This document shows, in pieces, positions 45,744 to 53,904 of a DNA stretch of 64,000 bases. Numbering within the stretch: position 1 is the stretch's first letter; the number at the start of each line of letters is the position of its first letter. The position numbers were made by a program, and so were the translations under genes. The notes beneath the pieces were generated by a model, which saw nothing but the letters and a program-made list of their open reading frames with translations, made no database searches and was not told the origin of the DNA. Source of the stretch: an uncultured Bacilli bacterium (GTDB lineage: Bacteria; Bacillota_I; Bacilli_A; RF39; UBA660); the NCBI GenBank assembly GCA_910576795.1, contig CAJTIX010000005.1, positions 1 to 64,000 of the forward strand. Direction: 5' to 3'.

Positions 45744-46553
45744 ATGAAAGATAGTCATGTTCATACAAATATATCACATGATGGTATATCTTCCATTTCA
45801 GAATATATTAAAATAGCAAAAGAAAAAAATGTTGATGAAATAACATTTACTGAACATTGGGATGATTATACAGGATTAGAAACCCAATTAAAAACATTAG
45901 ATATATCAAAGTACAGGGAAAAATACTTGCAATACAAAGATGATTATATATTAAAAACAAATTTTGGAATTGAGATAGGATTACAACCTGATATTGTAAA
46001 AAAAATTGAAAATATTATAAAACAATATCCATTTGATTTTATTATAGGTTCATCACATATTACTTGTAAAAAAGATATGGCGATGGATAAAAGCTTTTTT
46101 GAAGGATTTACAAGAAAAGAAGCATATTTAAGATATTTTAAAGAAGTATTAGAAAATGTAAAATTATATAATGAATTTGATGTATACGGACATATTGATT
46201 ATGTTGTTAGATATGGAGGATATGCAGAGAAGAAAATAGATTATACAGAATTCAAAGAAATACTAGATGAAATATTAGTTACTTTAATAACTAAAGATAA
46301 AGGCATAGAAATAAATACATCGGGAATTAGATATGGATTAGATAATCCACACCCAAATATTGAAATATTAAAAAGATATAAAGAATTAGGTGGAAAAATA
46401 ATAACAATGGGTTCTGATGCACATAAAATTGATGACCTTGCTAGAAACTTTAACATGGCTTTTGATATACTTGAAAATATAGGCTTTGAAGAAATTGCAG
46501 TTTATCATAACAGAGTACCCAATTTTGTGAAAATAAAAAACATTAAAATTTAA
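45744..46553 (+). CDS. PHP domain phosphatase, histidinol-phosphatase (HisJ) type
   Basis: The 269-residue product has PHP-family metal motifs: DSHVHTNIS at the start, TEHWDDY, SSHITC, and GSDAHKIDD near the C-terminus. It is closest to HisJ-type histidinol-phosphatases, but no histidine biosynthesis genes are here, so another phosphoester may be the substrate. It starts behind AAAGGAG. A repeated junction sequence begins at its stop codon. Confidence 0.85.
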   Translation: MKDSHVHTNISHDGISSISEYIKIAKEKNVDEITFTEHWDDYTGLETQLKTLDISKYREKYLQYKDDYILKTNFGIEIGLQPDIVKKIENIIKQYPFDFIIGSSHITCKKDMAMDKSFFEGFTRKEAYLRYFKEVLENVKLYNEFDVYGHIDYVVRYGGYAEKKIDYTEFKEILDEILVTLITKDKGIEINTSGIRYGLDNPHPNIEILKRYKELGGKIITMGSDAHKIDDLARNFNMAFDILENIGFEEIAVYHNRVPNFVKIKNIKI

Positions 46554-46632
46554 TATAGGACAACTACTTCAAACACTTATAAATAAAATATATTACACAT
46601 TTTGCTAAAAATAATGGAAAAGTGGTGAAAAA
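46550..46632 (+). repeat. Accessory-island junction repeat, site 1
   Basis: After the PHP stop the sequence reads GGACAACT-ACTTCAAAC and continues TTATAAATAAAA. The same string, with one insertion, occurs at 51335, inside a short ORF. It lies between two unrelated genes. Confidence 0.5.
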
Positions 46633-47655
46633 ATGAATGATTTAAAAGAACAAAATGATCTATTAATTTATAAAAATAAAGATGGAGATATAGTAGTTGA
46701 TGCAATATATAAAGATGATACTTTGTGGTTAACACAAAAGGCTATGTCAAAAGTTTTTGATTGTAGTGTTGATAATATTTCCTTACATTTAAAAAATATT
46801 TTTAAAGATAAAGAATTAGATGAAATCTCAGTTGCCGAGGAATCCTCGATAACTGCTTCTGATGGAAAAAAATATAGAACTAAGATGTATAATTTAGATG
46901 CTATTATTGCAGTTGGTTATAGAATTAATTCAAAAAAAGCAACAGAGTTTAGAATATGGGCAACAAAGATACTAAAAGATTATATAACTAAGGGGTTTGC
47001 TTTAAATGATGAAAGATTTATCAAAGGCAATAAATATGATATGAAATATTTCGATGAATTACTTGAAAGAATAAAAACTATTCGAGTAAGTGAAAGAATG
47101 GCCTATCAAAAAATAACAGATTTATTTATTGCAACATCAACAGATTATAATCCATATGCAGAGGAAGCCTATACTTTTTTCAAAATTGTGCAAAACAAAC
47201 TTCATTATGCCATTTCTGGACATACAGCAGCGGAACTTATATATAGTCGAGCTGACTCTAATAAAGAACACATGGGACTTACAAATTGGAAAAATTCACC
47301 TGATGGACTAATATATAAATATGATGTATCAATCGCTAAAAATTATTTAAATGAAGAAGAATTAAATAAGTTAAATGATTTAACGAATATGTTTTTAGTT
47401 TTTGCAGAAGATGAAGCAAAGGAAAAACATATTATGACAATGCAAGATTGGATTAATGCTACTGATGATTTATTAAAATTTAGAAGAAAAAATATTTTGA
47501 AAAGTTCTGGAAATATTTCCCATAAACAAGCAGTGGAAAAAGCAGAATGTGAATATGAAAAGTACAGAATAATTCAAGATCAAAAATATATTTCTTCTAT
47601 GGATGAATTCTATAATAAATATTTAGAAGAAAGTAAGAAGATTAACAATGGATAA
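46633..47655 (+). CDS. RhuM family protein (copy 1)
   Basis: The 340-residue product matches the RhuM family first seen in a Salmonella pathogenicity island. It has an N-terminal winged-helix-like domain (LWLTQKAMSKVFDCSVDNIS, with RTKMYNLDAIIAVGYRINS), EFRIWATKILKDYI, then HTAAELIYSRADSNKEHMGLTNW and a helical C-terminus. The function is not established; the N-terminal part looks like a DNA-binding domain. A related protein lies at 49804-50808. The site GTGGTGAAA precedes the ATG. Confidence 0.85.
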   Translation: MNDLKEQNDLLIYKNKDGDIVVDAIYKDDTLWLTQKAMSKVFDCSVDNISLHLKNIFKDKELDEISVAEESSITASDGKKYRTKMYNLDAIIAVGYRINSKKATEFRIWATKILKDYITKGFALNDERFIKGNKYDMKYFDELLERIKTIRVSERMAYQKITDLFIATSTDYNPYAEEAYTFFKIVQNKLHYAISGHTAAELIYSRADSNKEHMGLTNWKNSPDGLIYKYDVSIAKNYLNEEELNKLNDLTNMFLVFAEDEAKEKHIMTMQDWINATDDLLKFRRKNILKSSGNISHKQAVEKAECEYEKYRIIQDQKYISSMDEFYNKYLEESKKINNG

Positions 47656-47695
47656 GTATAATGTTGAAGAAATCAAAGAAAAATTAGAAAGGTGA
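47648..47695 (+). pseudogene. 15-residue remnant of a DUF6870-like gene
   Basis: An ATG overlapping the RhuM stop opens a 15-codon frame (MDKYNVEEIKEKLER) that ends at TGA. It closely matches the start of the intact 95-residue gene at 48587, which reads KYNIEEIKEKLDR. It appears to be a decayed or recombined copy of that gene's 5' end. Confidence 0.7.
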
Positions 47696-47754
47696 TTACG
47701 ACATTGAAACCCCTACAATAAAATAATTTTAAAATATAGAAAAGAGGCGAATAT

Positions 47755-48600
47755 ATGGCAAATAAAATGATTGAAGTTCAAACTATTAAAGTTAATATTT
47801 CAAGTATAAATGAAGATGATTATATATGTATTTCAGATATAGCAAAGGCTAAAAGTGATAAATCTCGTGCTGCTGATGTTATTAGAAACTGGTTAAGAAA
47901 CAGAAGTACTTTGGATTTTTTAACTGCTTGGGAACAGATTTATAATCCAAATTTTAAAGTGTTCGAATCTGAACACTTTAGAAAACAAGTTGGCTTATTA
48001 ACATTTACTCCTAGTGTTAGTGAATGGTGTGAGAGGACAAGTGCTATTGGCATATATTCAAAATCTGGTAAATATGGCGGTACATATGCACATAAAGATA
48101 TAGCATTTGAATTCGCTGCTCAAATTAGTCCTATTTTTAAATTATATTTAATAAAGGAATTTGAAAGATTAAAACAGTTAGAAAATCAAAATAGAGAATG
48201 GGATGTAAAAAGAATATTAACAAAGAATAATTATTTAATTCATACTGACGCTATTAAAAATTATATATTACCAGATAATAATTATTTCAAAGATAGAGAG
48301 TGGCTTAAATATGCAGAAGAAGCAGATATTTTAAATGTAGCATTATTTCATACGACTGCTAAGAAATGGAGAGAACTAAATCCTGATTTAGCAAAAAATT
48401 CTAATATTAGAGATTATGCTTCGATAAATGAATTGACTGTTTTATCTAATTTAGAATCACATAATGCAGAGTTAATTAAAGAAGGAAAAGAAAAAACAGA
48501 AAGATTTGAAATATTAAGCGAAATTGCTAAGTATCAATTAGATATACTTAATAATGCAGAAAAGATAAAATTATTAGGAGATAAAAATGATGACGAATAG
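47755..48600 (+). CDS. KilA-N domain protein (copy 2)
   Basis: The 281-residue product is a paralogue of the protein at 5569. Both have the same order: DDYICISDIAKAKS, IRNWLRNRSTLDFLTAWE, GGTYAHKDIAFEFAAQIS, KLYLIKEFERLK, YAEEADILNVALF, and a charged C-terminus. The KilA-N domain is predicted to bind DNA. It lies between two DUF6870-like sequences and its stop overlaps the intact one (ATGATGACGAATAG), so they may be expressed together. Likely island cargo; function unknown. Confidence 0.85.
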   Translation: MANKMIEVQTIKVNISSINEDDYICISDIAKAKSDKSRAADVIRNWLRNRSTLDFLTAWEQIYNPNFKVFESEHFRKQVGLLTFTPSVSEWCERTSAIGIYSKSGKYGGTYAHKDIAFEFAAQISPIFKLYLIKEFERLKQLENQNREWDVKRILTKNNYLIHTDAIKNYILPDNNYFKDREWLKYAEEADILNVALFHTTAKKWRELNPDLAKNSNIRDYASINELTVLSNLESHNAELIKEGKEKTERFEILSEIAKYQLDILNNAEKIKLLGDKNDDE

Positions 48601-48874
48601 TAAATATAATATTGAAGAAATAAAAGAAAAGCTGGATAGGTGCAAAAATATGAAACTTGAAGATGTTACTTTAGATGATGTAGATGAAATAAGTTCTATA
48701 AAAAGTGATAGGAGGAAATCAAGTGAAGAAAGAATATTAGATTTTTTAACAAAAGTTAAAAATCCATATATATTTAAAGTAAATGGAAAGTTAGTAAGAA
48801 TGAGGTTTTCGGAAAATCCTGATTTAACAGCAGAAGATTGCTTAACAAGGGTATTAGAAAATTTATATAGATAG
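48587..48874 (+). CDS. DUF6870-like small protein (95 aa)
   Basis: The 95-residue product has an N-terminal helix (KYNIEEIKEKLDRC), then ILDFLTKVKNPYIFKVNGKLVRMRF and ENLYR at the end. This resembles the DUF6870 family that I recall from mobile regions of gut Bacillota (pattern NPYCYKCGDVVVKVSF). The function is unknown. It overlaps the KilA-N stop by 14 bp, so the two are probably translated together. Confidence 0.65.
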   Translation: MMTNSKYNIEEIKEKLDRCKNMKLEDVTLDDVDEISSIKSDRRKSSEERILDFLTKVKNPYIFKVNGKLVRMRFSENPDLTAEDCLTRVLENLYR

Positions 48875-48886
48875 TGAGGAATTTAT

Positions 48887-49661
48887 ATGATTAATATAAG
48901 AGCGATAATTTTAGATGTTGATGGAACACTATTAAATGATAATAAAAAAATAGGTGAAAAAACTATTAGTATTTTAAAGCAAGTCAAAAATGATATTAAA
49001 ATAATCCTCGCAAGTGCTAGACAATTTTATACTATAAAACCATATTTAGAAGAATTGGATTTGCTAGATAATGATAATTATACTATTAGTTTTAATGGAG
49101 CACTGATAGTTGATAACAAAGAAAATCAATTATTTTCCTCCCGTATTAGTCCAAAAGTATTGATTGAAATAGATTTTTATTTTAAATAATAGTATTAATT
49201 GGACTTATTATTTATATGATAGTAGACTATTAAGAAATGAAATTAATAATATTAAAGAATTTGTGTGTAAAAATACGATATATAAAATAGTTGGTATAGC
49301 AACTCCTAATGAAATAGAACAAATTAGAAAAAATCTACCTAAATGTATATTAGATAATTTAGAAATAACAAGCAGTGAATTAAATAGAATAGAATTTGTT
49401 AATAAAGGTATGACTAAACTTAAGGCAATAGATTTATTATTAAATAGATTAAATATTGATAAAGATAATACTGTAGCAATTGGTGACGGGGAAAATGATA
49501 TAGATATGATAAAATATGTTGGATGTGGAATTGCCATGTTAAATTCACCTCAAATAGTGAAAGAAAATGCTGATATTGTCACCAAGTTCTCTAATAATGA
49601 AGATGGGATTTATTATGTAATTAATGACTTATTGAATAAAGAGGGTGCAGAAAATGAATAA
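48887..49661 (+). pseudogene. Cof-type HAD hydrolase, frameshifted
   Basis: The frame from ATG 48887 has the HAD motif I (ILDVDGTLLND) and motif II region (ILASARQFYT), then stops at 49189. The rest of the same protein lies in another frame: NNSINWTYYLYDSRLLRNE from about 49187, with motif III/IV (GDGENDIDMIKYVG) near the end at 49661. A one-base gain in the T/A-rich sequence at 49168-49188 would explain it. Both halves are otherwise intact, so the break is recent or a sequencing error. Confidence 0.85.
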
Positions 49662-49761
49662 TGACAATCGACAAAATTCGACAAATAATATAAATTGGGA
49701 TATCCAGATTTATGGAAACACTTCCGAAAACCCCTATAAAATAAGAAAAATTAATATGTAA
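49654..49761 (+). CDS. Short ORF with INWD motif (copy A, 35 aa)
   Basis: A 35-residue frame begins at an ATG that overlaps the end of the HAD gene. It has a polar start (MNNDNRQN), INWD at residues 13-16, then a short tail ending KIRKINM. The frame at 51273 has the same length, start position relative to the upstream gene, and INWD at residues 14-17. I do not know the family; it may be the remnant tail of a longer gene. Confidence 0.4.
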   Translation: MNNDNRQNSTNNINWDIQIYGNTSENPYKIRKINM

Positions 49762-49803
49762 TATAATACATATTTTGATAAAATTAAGAAAGAAGGTGTA
49801 ATT

Positions 49804-50808
49804 TTGGAAAATAAAAACGAAATAATGATTTATGAAGATAAAGATGGAATTACTAAAGTTAATGTAAAGTTCAATGATGAAGATATTTGGGTATCTAAAT
49901 ATCAAATTGCTGATTTGTATAACACAACTAGGCAAAATATAGAACAGCATATTAAGAATATTTATAATGATAAAGAATTAGAAGAAAATTCAACTTGCAA
50001 GAATTTCTTGCAAGTTCAAAAAGAAGGTAATCGAGAAGTTAAAAGAAATATTGATCATTATAATTTAGATATGATAATTGCTTTAGGATATCGAGTTCAA
50101 TCAGATGTTGCGGTAAGATTTAGAATATGGGCAACAAAAAGATTACACGAATACATCCAGAAGGGCTTTGCTTTAGATGATGAAAGACTAAAGCAAGGGG
50201 GCAATAGATACTTTAAAGAATTACTACAAAGAATTAGAGATATTCGTTCTAGTGAAAGAAATTTTTATCAACAAGTAACGGATATATATGCAACAAGCAT
50301 TGACTATAATCCAAGAAGTGATATCACAAAAAAGTTTTTTGCTACAGTACAAAATAAATTACACTTTGCAGTTCATGAACATACAGCAGCAGAACTTATT
50401 TATGAAAGAGTTGATAATAAAAAGCCTTATGTTGGAATGACTAATTTTAAAGGAGATTATGTTACAATAGATGATGTAAAAATTGCTAAAAATTATTTAT
50501 CTGAAATTGAACTTCAAAGATTAAATCTATTAGTATCACAATTTTTAGATTTTGCTGAGTTACAAGCATTAGAACAAAGAACAATGAGAATGCAAGATTG
50601 GGTAGAAGAATTAGATAATCAAATACTTCTAAATAGAAGAAAAATACTAGAAGGTAATGGTAAAATTTCACATGATGAAGCAATAGAAAAGGCTGAAAAA
50701 GAATTTAATATATATCGTGAAAGAGAAATGAAAGAATTACAAAGTGATTTTGATTTATTAATGAAATCACTACCAAGCCATAATAAAAAAGGTGATGAAA
50801 ATGAATAA
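49804..50808 (+). CDS. RhuM family protein (copy 2)
   Basis: The 334-residue product matches the copy at 46633 in layout: IWVSKYQIADLYNTTRQNI, YNLDMIIALGYRVQS, RFRIWATKRLHEYI, HTAAELIYERVDNKKPYVGMTNF, and a C-terminal helical part with MQDWVEELDN. It starts at TTG 49804 behind AAGAAGGTG; no ATG is near. Function unknown. The last bases overlap the pyroglutamyl peptidase start. Confidence 0.85.
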   Translation: MENKNEIMIYEDKDGITKVNVKFNDEDIWVSKYQIADLYNTTRQNIEQHIKNIYNDKELEENSTCKNFLQVQKEGNREVKRNIDHYNLDMIIALGYRVQSDVAVRFRIWATKRLHEYIQKGFALDDERLKQGGNRYFKELLQRIRDIRSSERNFYQQVTDIYATSIDYNPRSDITKKFFATVQNKLHFAVHEHTAAELIYERVDNKKPYVGMTNFKGDYVTIDDVKIAKNYLSEIELQRLNLLVSQFLDFAELQALEQRTMRMQDWVEELDNQILLNRRKILEGNGKISHDEAIEKAEKEFNIYREREMKELQSDFDLLMKSLPSHNKKGDENE

Positions 50809-51283
50809 GTTATTATTTACTGCCTTTAATGGAAAAAGAAATTCCTCAAAAATATTGTTAGATAATATTATTACAGAAAATAAGTTATATTTAAAAAATA
50901 GTTTTGAAACATCTGTAAAACAATTTATAAAGGAAATTACCAATATAGACTACGATTTTATTATTTCTTTCGGACAAGCGCCTCTTGAAAAAGATAATTT
51001 AAAAATAGAAATTATGGCTAGTGGGGAGGATATTTATAAAACTGAATTTGATTATCTTGGATTGCAAAAAATATTCGAAAAAAGTAAATTCAAAGTATTA
51101 ATCTCTAACAATGCAGGTAATTATTTATGTAACAATATATATTATGAAGGTCTCAAATATATAAATAAAAATAGATTAAAAGCCAAAATGATATTTATAC
51201 ATATACCAAATATAGAAAATATAAGTGATATTAATGAACTTACTATGTTATTAAATGAAGGAAGTGATATTTGTGTCAAATGA
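50801..51283 (+). CDS. pcp: Pyroglutamyl-peptidase I-like (C15)
   Basis: The 160-residue product has LLFTAFNG at the start, the ISFGQAPL motif, and SNNAGNYLCNNIYYEGL, which holds the catalytic Cys of family C15, followed by FIHIP with a late His-like position. It removes N-terminal pyroglutamate from peptides. At 160 residues it is shorter than the usual 200-215, mostly in the middle, so activity is uncertain. ATG 50801 overlaps the RhuM stop behind AAAGGTGATG. Confidence 0.8.
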   Translation: MNKLLFTAFNGKRNSSKILLDNIITENKLYLKNSFETSVKQFIKEITNIDYDFIISFGQAPLEKDNLKIEIMASGEDIYKTEFDYLGLQKIFEKSKFKVLISNNAGNYLCNNIYYEGLKYINKNRLKAKMIFIHIPNIENISDINELTMLLNEGSDICVK

Positions 51284-51380
51284 TGATAAAAAAGTGTTTC
51301 CATCTGCCCAGATAAACTGGGATAACCCAACAAAAGGACAACTCACTTCAAACCTTTATAATAAAGAGCTTTTTTCTTAA
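51273..51380 (+). CDS. Short ORF with INWD motif (copy B, 35 aa)
   Basis: A 35-residue frame starts at GTG 51273, overlapping the pcp stop by 11 bp. It has INWDNPTKGQLTSNLYNKEL near the end and a charged start (MSNDDKK). The second half of its DNA (GGACAACTCACTTCAAACC) matches the junction sequence after the PHP gene at 46554. It is probably a real small frame or a conserved gene tail; I cannot name it. Confidence 0.45.
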   Translation: MSNDDKKVFPSAQINWDNPTKGQLTSNLYNKELFS

Positions 51381-51418
51381 AAAGATATTACACTAATTGT
51401 AAAAAGGAGACAAAAGTT

Positions 51419-52126
51419 ATGAAAGAATGTTTGATATTATTTTCTGGGGGAAAGGATTCATTACTGAGTGCTATATTATTGATAGAACAAGGCTATAAAA
51501 TTAAATTGGTACACTATGATAATATGTGTACAGTAGGTTGTAGCAATATTAAAAATGGTTATAAAAGATTAGTAAAGAAATACGGCTCTGATAAGGTTGA
51601 ATATTTAGGAGTTAAAAATATTAGTTGTTTTTTTAGAAAATTTATTTGTGTAATGTATAACATGCAAATTGATGAAATTAAAGAAAAGTATGGAAATATA
51701 TCTATATCACAATTAAATTGCTTATCTTGTAGATTGTCTATGTATATTGCATCAATATTAATTTGTAAAAAATATAATATAAAATATGTTGCAGATGGAG
51801 CAAGAAATAGCCAATTATTTGCAATAGAACAAGACAAAATGTTAGACTTATTTAAAGATTTATTTAATCAATATAATATAGACTTATTATTACCTGTTAA
51901 AAATATTACAGATGATTTTGATGAGAAAAATCAACTTCTCTTAAGAGGTATTATTCCAAAGGTAAAAGAATCACAATGTTTATTAGGAATGCCTCTTTTA
52001 AATAATAAAGTAGATGAAGAATCGCTTGAAACTTGTACTAAAATTTACAAAAAATTATTTGAACATATGGCTCAAGATATGATTGAACAATTTTATAATA
52101 TTGAAATAGGTGAGGTATTTATTTGA
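51419..52126 (+). CDS. PP-loop ATPase-like protein (QueC/ThiI-like superfamily)
   Basis: The 235-residue product starts with the PP-loop ILFSGGKDSLLSAI, used by ATP pyrophosphatases that adenylate a substrate carbonyl. Further features are CTVGCSN, LNCLSCRLSMYIASIL and ADGARNSQ. The two cysteine pairs suggest metal or sulfur binding. It is similar to tRNA-modifying or thiolating enzymes, but the target is unknown. It overlaps the next gene, a putative desulfidase, so the two probably act together. Confidence 0.75.
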   Translation: MKECLILFSGGKDSLLSAILLIEQGYKIKLVHYDNMCTVGCSNIKNGYKRLVKKYGSDKVEYLGVKNISCFFRKFICVMYNMQIDEIKEKYGNISISQLNCLSCRLSMYIASILICKKYNIKYVADGARNSQLFAIEQDKMLDLFKDLFNQYNIDLLLPVKNITDDFDEKNQLLLRGIIPKVKESQCLLGMPLLNNKVDEESLETCTKIYKKLFEHMAQDMIEQFYNIEIGEVFI

Positions 52127-52674
52127 TGTGTGATAATAGAAGTAAAAAATTTATTTTTGTTCCTTTTTGTTTGATGGCTCAAGCATATCAAGCTCAAGGA
52201 ATAGTTAAATATGATTGGAAAGGAACAATAAAACCTATTATGCAATTACTAATAGATAATGAAATAAATATTATTCAAATGCCATGTGCAGAAAGTTTAT
52301 ATAAAAATAGTTTAATTAGAGAACCAAAAGGATTATCAAAATATAATACTATAGAATTTAATGAACATTGTAATGAGTTGGCAGAAAAAGTTTTTAAAGA
52401 AATAAAAAATATAATTAATTCGGGTTATGAAGTACTTGCAATACTAGGTATTGAGCATTCTCCGTCTTGTTGTGTAAATTATATATATACTAATAAGGGA
52501 ATGGAAAAGAGAAAAGGATTGTTTATAGAAAAAATATATGATAAATTACAAAAGGAAAATATAAATATTCCTATTATTGGTATTAATAGAAAATATATAA
52601 ATAAAACAATAAAAGAGTTAAAAACATTTATAGAAAATGGAAGTGGTTTTAATGAGAAAAAAAGAAGAAAATAA
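52126..52674 (+). CDS. TudS-related putative desulfidase (CD3072-like)
   Basis: The 182-residue product begins MCDNRSKKFIFVPFCLMAQ and has MPCAESLYKNS, then LGIEHSPSCCVNY. These spaced cysteines are of the kind that hold an iron-sulfur cluster in TudS-type thiouracil desulfidases, and the sequence resembles the group named after CD3072 as I remember it. The start overlaps the PP-loop gene stop by one base. Its 3' end overlaps ylqF by 23 bp. Substrate unknown. Confidence 0.65.
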   Translation: MCDNRSKKFIFVPFCLMAQAYQAQGIVKYDWKGTIKPIMQLLIDNEINIIQMPCAESLYKNSLIREPKGLSKYNTIEFNEHCNELAEKVFKEIKNIINSGYEVLAILGIEHSPSCCVNYIYTNKGMEKRKGLFIEKIYDKLQKENINIPIIGINRKYINKTIKELKTFIENGSGFNEKKRRK

Positions 52675-53545
52675 AAGTTGTCCATTTGTAGGGATAAACT
52701 GGTATCCCGGCCATATGGCCAAAACCAAAAGACTAATTTCAGAAAAAATAAATCAAATTGACATTGTATATGAAGTAATAGATGCTAGAATTCCGTATTC
52801 CTCAAAAATTACAGATATTGATCAATACATTAAAAATAAACCTAGTATTTTAATCTTTACGAAAATGGATTTATGTGATTTGAAAGAAACTAAAAAATGG
52901 ATGGAATATTATGAAAAAAAGGGGTATACGGTTCTTGGCGTTGATTTAACAACAACCAATTGTACCAAGCAAATTATAGATATGACAATAAAAATTTTAG
53001 AGGGACAAGCTATCAAAAGAGAACAAAAAGGTCTACAAAAACGTAAAGCAAGAGTATTAGTTGTTGGAATTCCAAATGCAGGAAAATCGACTTTAATCAA
53101 TCGATTGGTTGGTAAAAAAGCAGTAGTGGTTGGTAATAAACCAGGTGTAACTAAAAATTTAGATTGGATACGAATTAATGAATCCATAGAATTACTTGAT
53201 TCTCCAGGAATTCTGTGGCCTAAATTTGAATCAAATGAAGTTGCCTTCAATTTAGCGAGTCTTACTGCCATCAAAGAAGAGGTACTACCTTTAGATGAAG
53301 TAGTAATCTATATTTTAGAGACCTTAGAAACCTATTATCCAGAAATTCTAAAAGCACGTTATGGAATAGAAAAACTGAATGAGGATATTATAGAAACACT
53401 AGAATTCATTGGGAAAAAAAGAGGATGTCTTATTCGTGGTGGCGAAATTGATTATGAAAAAGTATATACTGTTATTTTAAATGATATCAAAGATGGTAGT
53501 ATCAAAGGTATTACCTTTGATCGGATGGACAATCATGGAAAATAA
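52652..53545 (+). CDS. ylqF: Ribosome biogenesis GTPase YlqF/RbgA
   Basis: RbgA is a circularly permuted GTPase needed for late 50S subunit assembly. The 297-residue product has INWYPGHMAK, then motifs in permuted order: DARIPYS, FTKMD (G4), GIPNAGKST (G1, about residue 136), GVTKN (G2) and DSPG (G3), followed by a C-terminal helical domain. I chose ATG 52652; core genes resume here after the accessory island. Confidence 0.94.
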   Translation: MRKKEENKSCPFVGINWYPGHMAKTKRLISEKINQIDIVYEVIDARIPYSSKITDIDQYIKNKPSILIFTKMDLCDLKETKKWMEYYEKKGYTVLGVDLTTTNCTKQIIDMTIKILEGQAIKREQKGLQKRKARVLVVGIPNAGKSTLINRLVGKKAVVVGNKPGVTKNLDWIRINESIELLDSPGILWPKFESNEVAFNLASLTAIKEEVLPLDEVVIYILETLETYYPEILKARYGIEKLNEDIIETLEFIGKKRGCLIRGGEIDYEKVYTVILNDIKDGSIKGITFDRMDNHGK

Positions 53546-53903
53546 AAATGTCCTAGCTTTGGCTTATTTAGGAGACGCCATTTATGAATGTTATATCAGG
53601 GAGTATCTACTCAAAAAAGGAACCGAGAAAGTAAAAGAATTACAAGCACTTGCAGTTTCTTATGTCAGTGCAAAAAGCCAATGTCAATTTGTGAAGGCAA
53701 TGATAGAACAGAAGTTTTTATCAGAAAAAGAATTGGATGTTGTATTACGTGCTCGTAATCATAAAAGCCATAAAAGCCCTAAAAATACAGATGTTGCAAC
53801 CTATAAATATGCAACTGGATTAGAAGCATTAATTGGATTTCTATATTTGGAACAAAATAAAACAAGAATTGATGAAATTATGAAATGGATTACAGGTGAA
53901 TAA
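53535..53903 (+). CDS. mrnC: Mini-ribonuclease III
   Basis: The 122-residue product is an RNase III catalytic domain without a double-stranded RNA-binding domain: LAYLGDAIYECYIREYL at the start, RARNHKSHKSPKN in the middle, and TGLEALIGFLYL near the end. Mini-III matures 23S rRNA. The start at 53535 overlaps the ylqF end by 11 bp; longer frames run within ylqF. The order mrnC-rlmB-sigH is typical of Bacillota. Confidence 0.9.
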   Translation: MENKNVLALAYLGDAIYECYIREYLLKKGTEKVKELQALAVSYVSAKSQCQFVKAMIEQKFLSEKELDVVLRARNHKSHKSPKNTDVATYKYATGLEALIGFLYLEQNKTRIDEIMKWITGE

Positions 53904-53904
53904 T

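Noticed and set aside
52652..52710. Start of YlqF (KSCPFVGINWYPG) as a third member of the INWD short-ORF family
   Set aside because: INWYPGHM is the normal YlqF start, and the shared DNA is only about ten bases (GATAAACTGG), so chance is likely.
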